Shown piece by piece: positions 1 to 6,041 of a stretch of 7,536 nucleotides of DNA. Position numbers and translations under genes: made by a program. The notes under the pieces are model-generated. The model was not told where the DNA came from and made no database searches. It saw only the letters and a list, made by a program, of their open reading frames with translations. The stretch is taken from NCBI GenBank assembly GCA_965653335.1, contig CBFGZU010000083.1, forward strand, positions 1 to 7,536, written 5' to 3'. The stretch comes from Pseudolysinimonas_A sp965653335 (GTDB taxonomy: Bacteria > Actinomycetota > Actinomycetes > Actinomycetales > Microbacteriaceae). Positions within the stretch are counted from its first letter, which is position 1. Each line of letters starts with the position of its first letter.

Positions 1-76
1 TGGTGCGCCCGGAGGGATTCGAACCCCCAACCTTCTGATCCGTAGTCAGATGCTCTATCCGTTGAGCTACGGGCGC
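1..76 (-). tRNA. tRNA-Arg, anticodon ACG
   Basis: The reverse complement folds into a complete 76-nt cloverleaf. It has a 7-bp acceptor stem (GCGCCCG with CGGGCGC), a 4-bp D stem (GCTC/GAGC), an anticodon stem TCTGA/TCAGA around loop CTACGGA, a T arm with loop TTCGAAT, discriminator A, and an encoded CCA at positions 3-1. The anticodon ACG is read from 43-41; its A34 would be expected to be edited to inosine to read CGU/CGC/CGA codons. The gene is divergent from the catabolic cluster. Its 3' end, the usual target of integrases, points away from the cluster and off the window, so any terminator or attachment site lies outside. Confidence 0.97.
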
Positions 77-197
77 GTGGCTGGTGACCGCATCCGCAGG
101 GATCAGCGGTCAACCTGACGACTATATCAGCGCCCGAGCGACCCGGCATCGCCTCGGAGGCCGCCGCCGGGCGCGGAGGATAGGCGAGGATGGTGCG
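77..197. promoter_or_regulatory. Divergent intergenic region between tRNA-Arg and the IclR gene
   Basis: This 121-bp stretch must hold the promoters of the minus-strand tRNA and of the plus-strand IclR gene. On the minus strand, TATAGT (126-121) resembles a -10 box and would give a tRNA precursor leader of roughly 35-40 nt, but no good -35 precedes it. On the plus strand, TATATC (123-128) is the only AT-rich hexamer and also lacks a recognisable -35. A plus-strand reading frame continues back to a GTG at 84, but its codons 1-38 are arginine-rich, have no ribosome site, and extend beyond the normal IclR N-terminus, so I treat them as non-coding. Neither promoter is firm. Confidence 0.3.
183..189 (+). 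promoter_or_regulatory. Ribosome binding site fixing the IclR start
   Basis: GGCGAGG ends 8 nt before the GTG at 198. It is the only purine-rich Shine-Dalgarno-like sequence near an in-frame start of this gene. The ATG at 190 and the GTG at 193 are out of frame, and the in-frame GTG at 84 has no such site. This supports the shorter 232-residue product. Confidence 0.6.
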
Positions 198-896
198 GTG
201 CAGACCGAGAACGGCAAGGCGGCGTCGCAGACGCTCGACCGCGGTCTGCAGATCCTCGACGTGCTCGCAGAGGCCGACGGGCCGCTGACGATCTCCGAGG
301 TCGCCACGGGGATCGGCGTGCATCGGTCGGTCGCGTACCGGCTCGTGCGCACCCTGCAGGACCGGGGACTGGTGATCCGCGATGCGAGCGGTGCCCTGCG
401 GATCGGCCCGCACATCGCGACCCTTGCGCGGAGTGTCGCATCCGACCTGCAGTCGGCGGCTGCCCCGGAACTGCGCGCTCTCGCGGATGCCCTCTCGGTG
501 ACGGCCTTCCTGGTCGTGCTCGACCAGCAGGAGTGCGTCACGCTGACGACGGCGGAGCCCCGCACGGCGACGGCGAGCATCGCGCAACGCCCCGGTGCTC
601 GGCATCCCGCGACGGTGGGCGCCCCGGGGATCGCCATCCAGACTCTGCTCGGCCCGGCCGATCGGGTCGCTCACGGGCTCGACGCCGCCGAGCCCATGGA
701 GGTCTCACGTGCCCGCGCCGCCGGGTTCGCGATCAGTTCGGGCGAGGTGATCGCCGGGGTGACGGCGGTGGCCTCACCCGTCGCGGGTGCCTACCCCGCA
801 GCGATCGCGGTGCTCTTCGTCGACTCGAGCGATCTCGACGGTGTGGCGGCCCGCGTGCAGGCCGCAGCCCTCGCGATTTCCCGCCGCCTGGGCTGA
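198..896 (+). CDS. IclR-family transcriptional regulator
   Basis: A 232-residue cytoplasmic DNA-binding regulator. Residues about 10-63 form the IclR winged helix-turn-helix (QTLDRGLQILDVLAEADG, then an ISEVATGIGVHRSVAYRLV recognition region and wing). The rest is the IclR effector-binding domain: ARHPATVGAPGIAIQTLL matches the family's 'H..a.GkaiLA' segment, and RARAAGFAISSGEV followed by GVTAVASPV matches the conserved 'GYa...gE...Gv.avAaPV' block. Length is slightly below the usual 240-270 residues. Family members control aromatic-acid catabolism (PobR, PcaR, PcaU, MhpR) and often bind the pathway substrate. The next gene, 110 bp downstream and codirectional, is an aromatic hydroxylase preceded by two IclR-type palindromes, so I infer that this protein controls it. 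Whether it activates or represses is not shown by the sequence. The specific effector is unknown. Confidence 0.9.
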   Translation: MQTENGKAASQTLDRGLQILDVLAEADGPLTISEVATGIGVHRSVAYRLVRTLQDRGLVIRDASGALRIGPHIATLARSVASDLQSAAAPELRALADALSVTAFLVVLDQQECVTLTTAEPRTATASIAQRPGARHPATVGAPGIAIQTLLGPADRVAHGLDAAEPMEVSRARAAGFAISSGEVIAGVTAVASPVAGAYPAAIAVLFVDSSDLDGVAARVQAAALAISRRLG

Positions 897-902
897 GTTC
901 TT

Positions 903-917
903 CGAGGGTTGCCCTCG
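903..917 (+). terminator. Hairpin just after the IclR stop, possible weak terminator
   Basis: CGAGGG-TTG-CCCTCG is a perfect 6-bp, GC-rich stem with a 3-nt loop, starting 6 nt after the TGA stop. The position suits transcription termination or 3'-end protection of the IclR message. No T-run follows (the next bases are CGGCGG), so it is not a classical intrinsic terminator. It also overlaps the proposed -35 box of the next gene. Confidence 0.35.
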
Positions 918-937
918 CGGCGGTCTCGCCTTACGAT
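909..937 (+). promoter_or_regulatory. Candidate promoter of the aromatic hydroxylase gene
   Basis: TTGCCC (909-914) and TACGAT (932-937) match the SigA -35 and -10 consensus at 4 of 6 positions each, with an optimal 17-bp spacer. The expected start is near 944, exactly at the first IclR-type operator, so a bound regulator would sit on the start site and early transcribed region. An alternative pair, TTCCGA (946-951) and TAATAT (969-974), also 17 bp apart, lies inside the operators. The sequence alone does not decide between them. Confidence 0.45.
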
Positions 938-943
938 GGCTGC

Positions 944-979
944 GTTCCGATATTCGGATGCCGCGTTCTAATATCGAAC
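944..979. promoter_or_regulatory. Twin IclR-type operators upstream of the hydroxylase
   Basis: Two related 15-bp sites are present: GTTCCGATATTCGGA (944-958) and GTTCTAATATCGAAC (965-979). Each contains an inverted repeat (TCCGA/TCGGA around TAT; GTTC/GAAC around a 7-nt centre) and they share GTTC..ATAT. Their centres are 21 bp apart, two helical turns, so two dimers would bind the same face. From memory, sites bound by PcaU/PobR-type IclR proteins have the form GTTCGATA..CGAAC, which these resemble. The IclR gene immediately upstream is the obvious source of the binding protein. Site identity is seen; binding is inferred. Confidence 0.6.
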
Positions 980-1006
980 AGCGCGACAATGGCGTGAGGA
1001 GCCCGC

Positions 1007-2896
1007 GTGCAGTTTCACCACCACGGCTACGTGTCGGGAGATCCGCGCATTCAGCCCGCGGCAGGCGTCGGGCTGAACCGCCCCGACGAACTGCCCGACG
1101 TCGTCGACGTGCTCGTCGTCGGCGCGGGGCCGGCGGGAATGGTCGCCGCCGCGCAACTTGCGCAGTTCCCCGACGTCACGACCCGTATCGTCGACCGGCG
1201 CGGTGGTCGCCTCGAGATCGGCCAGGCCGACGGCATCCAAGCCCGCAGCGTCGAGACCTTCCAGGCGTTCGGCTTCGCCGATCGCATCACCGCCGAGGCC
1301 TACCGCATCACCGAGATGTGCTTCTGGAAGCCCGACCCCGCCGACCCGTCGCGGATCGTACGCACCACGCGTACGCCCGACGATGCGACGGGCGTGAGCG
1401 AGTTCCCGCACCTGCTCGTCAATCAAGCGCGTGTGCTCGACTACTTCGCGGAGTGGATGGCGAACTCGCCGACGCGCATGACGCCCGACTACGGCTGGGA
1501 GTTCCAAGGTCTCGAGGTGACCGCCGACCCCGACTATCCGGTCGTCGTCACCCTCGCGCGCTCCGTGGGAGATCGCCTCGGCGAGCAGCGCATCGTGCGC
1601 GCGAAGTACGTGGTCGGCGGTGACGGCGCACGCAGCAAGGTGCGCGAGGCGATCGGCTGCACCCTCGACGGCGACCAGGCCAACCACGCCTGGGGCGTCA
1701 TGGATGTCTTGGCCGTCACCGACTTTCCCGACATCCGCACCAAGTGCGCGATCCAGTCGACGTCGGGCAGCATCCTGCTCATCCCCCGCGAAGGCGGCCA
1801 CCTGTTCCGCATGTACGTCGACCTCGGCGAGGTCGAGACCGGGCGCGAGAAGTCGGTGCGCGCGACGACGATCGACGAGATCATCGAGCACGCGAACGCG
1901 ATCCTTCACCCCTACCGGCTCGATGTGAAAAACGTCGCCTGGCACAGCGTGTACGAAGTCGGGCACCGTCTCACCTCGCGCTTCGACGACGTGCCGACCG
2001 AGGAGCTCGGCAGCCGCAGCCCCCGCGTCTTCATCGCCGGCGACGCTTGCCACACCCACAGTGCGAAAGCCGGTCAGGGCATGAACGTGTCGATGCAAGA
2101 CGGCTTCAACATCGGCTGGAAACTCGGCCACGTGCTCGAGGGCCGCAGTCCCGAAGCATTGTTGTCGACCTACTCCGCCGAACGGAAGGTGATCGCGCAG
2201 AACCTCATCGACTTCGATCGCGAGTGGTCGACGCTCATGGCGTCGCGACCGGAAGATCTCGCCGATCCGACGGAACTCGAAGACTTCTACATGCGCACGC
2301 TCGAGTTCCCCGCCGGGTTCATGACCCAGTACGCCCCGTCGCTCGTCGTCGGCGGTACCGCCCACCAGGATCTCGCCGCGGGCTTCCCGATCGGCAAGCG
2401 ATTCAAGTCCGCTCCCGTCACGCGGGTGTGCGACGGGAATCCGCTGCAGCTCGGCCACCTCGCGCGAGCCGACGGCCGGTGGCGTATCTACGTGTTCGCG
2501 CCCGCCGTGCCGCGGGGCGACGATCAGGTCGCGGCTTTCGCCGAGTGGCTGACGAACGCACCGGACTCGCCGCTCGCGGCGAACCCGGCGGATGCCGACA
2601 CCAACGCCTGGTTCGATGTGAAAGTCGTCTACCCGCGACCGCACGTGGAGGTCGACATCACCACGGTTCCCGACGTCTTCCGCCCGCGCGTCGGCCCGTT
2701 CGAGCTCATCGACAACGAGAACGTCTTCGCCGCGGATCCCGGTGCCGACATCTTCGCGCTGCGGGGCATCGGTGCCGACGGTGCCGTTGTCGTCGTGCGA
2801 CCGGATCAGTATGTCGCCGCCGTGCTGCCGCTCACAGCCCCCGACGATCTCGGAGCGTTCTTCGGACCACTCCGCGCCGTTCACGCCGTCTCCTGA
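1007..2896 (+). CDS. FAD-dependent aromatic hydroxylase, 3-hydroxybenzoate 4-monooxygenase (MobA) type
   Basis: A 629-residue class A flavoprotein monooxygenase of the phenol 2-monooxygenase/MobA group, which uses NAD(P)H and O2 to hydroxylate a phenolic acid. It has a Rossmann FAD motif DVLVVGAGPAGM (34-45), the 'DG' motif VGGDGARSKVR (203-213), and the ribityl-binding GDACHTHSAKAGQGMN (345-360). The C-terminal part (from about 440) fits the thioredoxin-like dimerisation domain of this subfamily, and the length is normal. The N-terminus (MQFHHHG, then GQADGIQARS and SEFPHLLVNQAR) resembles Comamonas MobA as I recall it. Asp75, His135, Lys246 and Tyr270 fall where that enzyme has its substrate-contacting Asp75, His135, Lys247 and Tyr271. 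The start is GTG 1007, with GAGGAG (996-1001) 5 nt upstream. The product would be a catechol-type acid feeding the downstream genes. Exact substrate is unproven: 3-hydroxybenzoate by family, a hydroxyphenylacetate by context. Confidence 0.85.
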   Translation: MQFHHHGYVSGDPRIQPAAGVGLNRPDELPDVVDVLVVGAGPAGMVAAAQLAQFPDVTTRIVDRRGGRLEIGQADGIQARSVETFQAFGFADRITAEAYRITEMCFWKPDPADPSRIVRTTRTPDDATGVSEFPHLLVNQARVLDYFAEWMANSPTRMTPDYGWEFQGLEVTADPDYPVVVTLARSVGDRLGEQRIVRAKYVVGGDGARSKVREAIGCTLDGDQANHAWGVMDVLAVTDFPDIRTKCAIQSTSGSILLIPREGGHLFRMYVDLGEVETGREKSVRATTIDEIIEHANAILHPYRLDVKNVAWHSVYEVGHRLTSRFDDVPTEELGSRSPRVFIAGDACHTHSAKAGQGMNVSMQDGFNIGWKLGHVLEGRSPEALLSTYSAERKVIAQNLIDFDREWSTLMASRPEDLADPTELEDFYMRTLEFPAGFMTQYAPSLVVGGTAHQDLAAGFPIGKRFKSAPVTRVCDGNPLQLGHLARADGRWRIYVFAPAVPRGDDQVAAFAEWLTNAPDSPLAANPADADTNAWFDVKVVYPRPHVEVDITTVPDVFRPRVGPFELIDNENVFAADPGADIFALRGIGADGAVVVVRPDQYVAAVLPLTAPDDLGAFFGPLRAVHAVS

Positions 2897-2903
2897 ACCG
2901 TCC

Positions 2904-2932
2904 TTGTCGGTCGCGCTCAAATCGTATATGAT
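2904..2932 (+). promoter_or_regulatory. Promoter of the fusion-enzyme/GntR/lyase/dehydrogenase operon
   Basis: TTGTCG (2904-2909, 4 of 6 matches) and TATGAT (2927-2932, 5 of 6 matches) are separated by exactly 17 bp. This is the best SigA-type promoter in the window, and it fills most of the 43-bp gap after the hydroxylase. A start 7-8 nt after the -10 box falls at 2939-2940, on the A of the ATG at 2940, which predicts a leaderless mRNA. Read-through from the hydroxylase could add a second transcript. Confidence 0.6.
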
Positions 2933-2943
2933 TTCGTACATGA
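2922..2943. promoter_or_regulatory. Candidate GntR/FCD operator overlapping -10 box and start codon
   Basis: TCGTATATGA (2922-2931) is repeated at 12-bp spacing as TCGTACATGA (2934-2943), 9 of 10 bases identical. Each copy is a degenerate form of the palindrome TCGTATACGA, and GntR regulators of the FadR/FCD group often recognise T.GTATAC.A-like sites. The copies cover the -10 box, the predicted start site and the ATG, where binding would block transcription. The likely binder is the GntR protein encoded two genes into the same operon, giving autoregulation. Confidence 0.5.
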
Positions 2944-4415
2944 CGCCTTCCGACGCACCGCGCGCGACTGAGCCGGACCTCCGCTCCGCAAGGAAGGTCA
3001 TCGCCGTCCACCTCAACTACCCGTCGCGAGTCCGCGAGCGCGGACGGACGCCGTCGGAACCCTCCTACTTCCTCAAGCCGACCAGTTCGCTCGCGACAAC
3101 CGGCGGCACCGTCGAGCGCCCGGCGGGAACCGAGCTGCTCGGATTCGAGGGCGAGATCGCCGTCGTCATCGGACAGGCGGCACGACGAGTCGCCGTCGAG
3201 GCCGCCTGGTCGCACGTCGCCGGGGTGACCGCCGCCAACGACCTCGGCGTCTACGACCTGCGCTGGGCCGACAAGGGCAGCAACCTCCGCTCCAAAGGCG
3301 GCGACGGATTCACCCCCGTCGGCCCCACGGTGCTCGACGCCGCGGGCCTCGACCCGACCGCCCTGCGAGTGCGCACCTGGCTCAACGGCGCGCTCGTGCA
3401 AGACGACACCACGGCCGACCTGCTCTTCCCGTTCGCGCGCCTCATCAGCGACCTCTCCCAGCAGCTGACGCTCGAACCCGGCGACATCATCCTCACCGGC
3501 ACACCGGCCGGAGCGTCCGTCGCCGTCCCCGGTGACGTGCTCGAAGTCGAGGTCGACGCCCCGACGGCGCCGGGCGCCCCGAGCACCGGGCGCCTCGTCA
3601 CCACGGTCACGGCGGGCGACATCCCCTTCTCGGATGTCGGCGCGCGGCCGCGCATCGACGACCTCCAGCGCGCCGAGGCGTGGGGCAGCCGCGAGAAGGC
3701 CGGGCTCGAGCCGGAGTTCGCCCTCACCCCGGAACTCATCGAACGTATCAACTCGGTGAGCACCGCGACGCTCTCATCGCAGTTGCGCAAGCGCGGCTAC
3801 GACGAAGTGACGATCGACGGCCTCACGAGCACCCGCCCGACGGCGCGGCTCGTCGGTCGGGCGCGAACCCTGCGCTACGTCGCCGGACGCGAGGACCTCT
3901 TCGCGCGTCACGGCGGAGGCTTCAACGCGCAGAAACGTGCCTTCGAGAGCCTCGAACCCGGCGATGTGCTCGTCATGGAGGCCCGCGGCGAGACGGGCAC
4001 CGGCACGGTCGGCGACATCCTCGCCCTGCGCGCGCAGGTCCGCGGGGCCGCGGGCATCGTCACCGACGGAGGGGTGCGCGACATGACGGCGGTCGCCGCG
4101 CTCGACATCCCGACCTACTCCGCCGGGCCGCATCCGGCGGTGCTCGGCCGGCGGCACGTGCCGTGGGACATCGACCAGACCATCACGTGCGGCGGCTGCG
4201 CCGTGCAACCCGGAGACGTCATCGTCGGGGATGCCGACGGGGTGCTGGTCATCCCGCCGTTCCTGGTCGAGGAGGTCGTCGCCGCCGCGATCGAGCAGGA
4301 GCGCGAAGAGGCGTTCATCGCCGAGATGGTCGCGGCCGGCCACTCCGTCGACACCCTTTATCCGATGAATGCCGACTGGCGCCAGAAGTACGAGAAATGG
4401 GTGAGCGCACGATGA
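2940..4415 (+). CDS. Fused FAH-family isomerase/decarboxylase and RraA-family aldolase/decarboxylase
   Basis: A 491-residue two-domain enzyme. Residues about 19-230 are a fumarylacetoacetate hydrolase (FAH) domain of the HpaG type: NYPSR, RGRTPSEPSYFLKP, metal ligands Glu70 and Glu72 in GFEGE and Asp101 in ANDLGVYD, then KGGDGFTPVGPT and ILTGTPAG. After a linker (about 232-262), residues about 263-440 are an RraA/HMG-CHA aldolase domain, with GTVGDILALRAQVRG and VTDGGVRD; Arg380 and Asp381 match the pyruvate- and Mg-binding pair. A tail to 491 (MNADWRQKYEKW) is typical of this RraA group. Both active sites look intact. FAH members isomerise or decarboxylate ring-cleavage products, and RraA aldolases release pyruvate and can decarboxylate oxaloacetate, so the fusion probably does consecutive lower-pathway steps. 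The ATG at 2940 has no Shine-Dalgarno and fits a leaderless start; the ATG at 2928 lies inside the -10 box. Precise reactions are inferred. Confidence 0.85.
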   Translation: MTPSDAPRATEPDLRSARKVIAVHLNYPSRVRERGRTPSEPSYFLKPTSSLATTGGTVERPAGTELLGFEGEIAVVIGQAARRVAVEAAWSHVAGVTAANDLGVYDLRWADKGSNLRSKGGDGFTPVGPTVLDAAGLDPTALRVRTWLNGALVQDDTTADLLFPFARLISDLSQQLTLEPGDIILTGTPAGASVAVPGDVLEVEVDAPTAPGAPSTGRLVTTVTAGDIPFSDVGARPRIDDLQRAEAWGSREKAGLEPEFALTPELIERINSVSTATLSSQLRKRGYDEVTIDGLTSTRPTARLVGRARTLRYVAGREDLFARHGGGFNAQKRAFESLEPGDVLVMEARGETGTGTVGDILALRAQVRGAAGIVTDGGVRDMTAVAALDIPTYSAGPHPAVLGRRHVPWDIDQTITCGGCAVQPGDVIVGDADGVLVIPPFLVEEVVAAAIEQEREEAFIAEMVAAGHSVDTLYPMNADWRQKYEKWVSAR

Positions 4416-5077
4416 GCACGACCGCGAGACCGCAGAGCAAGTCGCAGCTCGCTTACAGCCATCTCAAGGAACGCATCTCCGACGGCAGCTACACGCCCGG
4501 GTACCGCCTCGTGCTCGGGCAGATCGCGACCGAGCTCGGCGTGAGCGTCGTTCCCGTGCGCGAAGCGATCCGCCGCCTCGAGGCGGAGGGTCTCGTCACC
4601 TACGAACTCAACGTCGGGGCGCAAGTCGCGATGTTCCACGAGACCGAGTACCTCTTCACGATGCAGACGCTGAGCATCGTCGAGAGCGCCGCGACAGCCC
4701 TCGCCTCACCGCTCGTGGGGCCGACCGACATCGCCCGCGCCCGCGCGATCAACGACGAGATGGCCGAGTGCCTCGACGACTTCGACCCGATCCGGTTCAG
4801 CACCCTCAACCACGACTTCCACACGGTGCTGTTCGCGAAATGCCCCAACCCGCACCTGCTCGACCTCGTGCACCGCGGCTGGGACCGCTTGCGGCACCTG
4901 CTCGGCTCGACGTTCAGTTTCGTTCCCGGGCGCGCCCGCGAATCGGTCGCCGAGCACGAAGCGCTCCTTCGCCTCATCGAGACGGGATCCGACGCGTGGG
5001 AGATCGAGCGCGCCGCGCGCCGGCACCGTGACGCCACCCTCGAGGCATTCCTGGCCCGGCAAGCCGCCTCCGACTGA
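4412..5077 (+). CDS. GntR-family transcriptional regulator, FCD (FadR-like) subfamily
   Basis: A 221-residue cytoplasmic repressor or activator. Residues about 11-77 are the GntR winged helix (SQLAYSHLKERISDGSYTPG, LGQIATELGVSVVPVREAIRRLEAEGLV). Residues about 80-215 are an FCD ligand domain with the expected metal-site residues: Asn133 and His137 in NHDFHTVL, His182 in AEHEALLRLIE and His205 in RRHRDATLEAF. Such domains bind carboxylic acids through a metal, which suits a dicarboxylate or aromatic-acid intermediate. The ATG overlaps the stop of the fusion gene (ATGA at 4412-4415), so translation is probably coupled and no separate promoter is needed. An earlier in-frame extension exists only as a shadow of the fusion gene. 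It probably controls its own operon through the repeat at 2922-2943. The ligand is unknown. Confidence 0.93.
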   Translation: MSTTARPQSKSQLAYSHLKERISDGSYTPGYRLVLGQIATELGVSVVPVREAIRRLEAEGLVTYELNVGAQVAMFHETEYLFTMQTLSIVESAATALASPLVGPTDIARARAINDEMAECLDDFDPIRFSTLNHDFHTVLFAKCPNPHLLDLVHRGWDRLRHLLGSTFSFVPGRARESVAEHEALLRLIETGSDAWEIERAARRHRDATLEAFLARQAASD

Positions 5078-5093
5078 CTCCCGAAAGGACACC

Positions 5094-6038
5094 ATGCGAT
5101 TCCGCACCCGACCCGACGAGCTGACCGGCTCGATCGTGCCCCTCATGACGCCGTTCACCGACGACGGTGAGGTCGACCACGCTTCGCTCACCAACCTCGT
5201 CGAATGGCACCTCGCCAACGGCACCCACGGGCTGTCGATCGGCGGATCGACGGGTGAGCCCGGGGCCCAGTCGATCGACGAGCGTCTCGCCGCGATCACG
5301 ACGATGATCGCCGCGGGCGCCGACCGCGTCCCCGTCGTGGCCGGCACCGGAACGGCGAAACTGCACGAGACGATCGAGCTCACCGGCCGAGCGGTGGATG
5401 CCGGCATCGACGCCTCGCTCATCATCACGCCGTACTACGCGAAGCCCACGCAAGAGGCGCTCTACGTCTGGTACAAGACGATCGCCGAGGAGTTTCCCGA
5501 CCTGCCGATCCTCGCCTACAACGTGCCGGTGCGCACCGCCGTCGACATCGCACCGGAGACGGTCGCCCGGCTGTATCGCGACGTGCCGAACTTCGTCGGC
5601 ATCAAAGAGACGACAAAAGATTTCGAGCACTTCTCCCGGGTCATCCAGTTGTGTGGTCGCGAGCTCATCGTCTGGTCGGGCATCGAGCTGTTGTGCCTGC
5701 CGCTGCTCGCGCTCGGCGGCCAGGGCTTCCTCAGCGCGACCGCCAACATCGCCCCCGCGGCTCACGCCCGCATGTTCGAACTGTGGCAAGCCGGCGACAT
5801 CGACGGCGCCCGCGAGATTCACTACGGCCTGCACCCGCTCGTCGACCTGCTGTTCGTCGAGACCAACCCGGCGCCCGGCAAGTGGGTGCTCGCCCAGCGC
5901 GGACTGATCCGATCGGGACACGTGCGCCCGCCGCTCATCGAGCCGACGGATGCCGGGCTCGTCAAGATCCGCGAATATCTCGCCGCGGGCGAGGCCTACC
6001 TCACGCCCGCCGACGGCTTCCAGATCGGGGGCAACTGA
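5094..6038 (+). CDS. DapA/N-acetylneuraminate-lyase family class I aldolase (pathway lyase)
   Basis: A 314-residue TIM-barrel lyase that forms a Schiff base with pyruvate. The lysine is Lys171 in FVGIKETT; the catalytic tyrosine is Tyr142 in LAYNVPVRT. The carboxylate loop is GGSTGEP (Ser52-Thr53), and Tyr115 in TPYYAKPTQEALY matches Tyr107 of E. coli DapA. Arg147, equivalent to DapA Arg138, is also kept. The length is about 20 residues above DapA (292). The start ATG follows GAAAGGA (5083-5089) by 4 nt, 16 nt after the GntR stop, and 3 nt separate its stop from the dehydrogenase. No lysine genes surround it, so true DapA function is unlikely. In this operon it most probably cleaves a 4-hydroxy-2-oxo acid to pyruvate and an aldehyde, such as succinic semialdehyde. 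The family also contains hydratase-aldolases (NahE type). Confidence 0.85.
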   Translation: MRFRTRPDELTGSIVPLMTPFTDDGEVDHASLTNLVEWHLANGTHGLSIGGSTGEPGAQSIDERLAAITTMIAAGADRVPVVAGTGTAKLHETIELTGRAVDAGIDASLIITPYYAKPTQEALYVWYKTIAEEFPDLPILAYNVPVRTAVDIAPETVARLYRDVPNFVGIKETTKDFEHFSRVIQLCGRELIVWSGIELLCLPLLALGGQGFLSATANIAPAAHARMFELWQAGDIDGAREIHYGLHPLVDLLFVETNPAPGKWVLAQRGLIRSGHVRPPLIEPTDAGLVKIREYLAAGEAYLTPADGFQIGGN

Positions 6039-6041
6039 ACC

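Noticed and set aside
85..113. TTGACC on the minus strand (113-108) as a -35 box for the tRNA promoter
   Set aside because: The matching -10 position 17-18 bp downstream reads CGGTCA or GGTCAC, which does not resemble TATAAT.
84..197. 38-residue N-terminal extension of the IclR protein from a GTG at 84
   Set aside because: No ribosome site at 84, only 7 nt between it and the tRNA, arginine-rich low-information residues, and the family N-terminus is reached with the GTG at 198.
989..997. Mini-frame ATG-GCG-TGA in frame just before the hydroxylase start
   Set aside because: Two sense codons, with its stop inside the Shine-Dalgarno of the real gene and no ribosome site of its own; most likely chance, though coupling through it cannot be excluded.
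1356..1379. Repeated CGTACGC inside the hydroxylase gene, resembling a GntR half-site
   Set aside because: It encodes Arg-Thr-rich residues (VRTTRTP) in frame, lies far inside the gene, and has no promoter nearby.
1744..2931. 395-codon plus-strand frame inside the hydroxylase gene
   Set aside because: Arginine-rich out-of-frame translation with no family resemblance; it overlaps the genuine gene entirely.
968..3016. 682-codon open frame on the minus strand opposite the hydroxylase
   Set aside because: It is a GC-rich shadow frame, full of Arg/Gly/Val/Asp with no recognisable domain, and it covers a well-supported gene on the plus strand and both control regions.
2940..4415. Gentisate-pathway fumarylpyruvate hydrolase as the role of the FAH domain
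   Set aside because: A gentisate route needs no semialdehyde dehydrogenase or aldolase, and the domain resembles HpaG-type isomerases/decarboxylases more; not fully excluded.
5094..6038. True dihydrodipicolinate synthase (dapA) for lysine synthesis
   Set aside because: Although catalytic residues and Arg147 are kept, the gene sits inside an aromatic catabolic operon with a GntR regulator and no lysine-pathway neighbours; a pathway aldolase is more likely.
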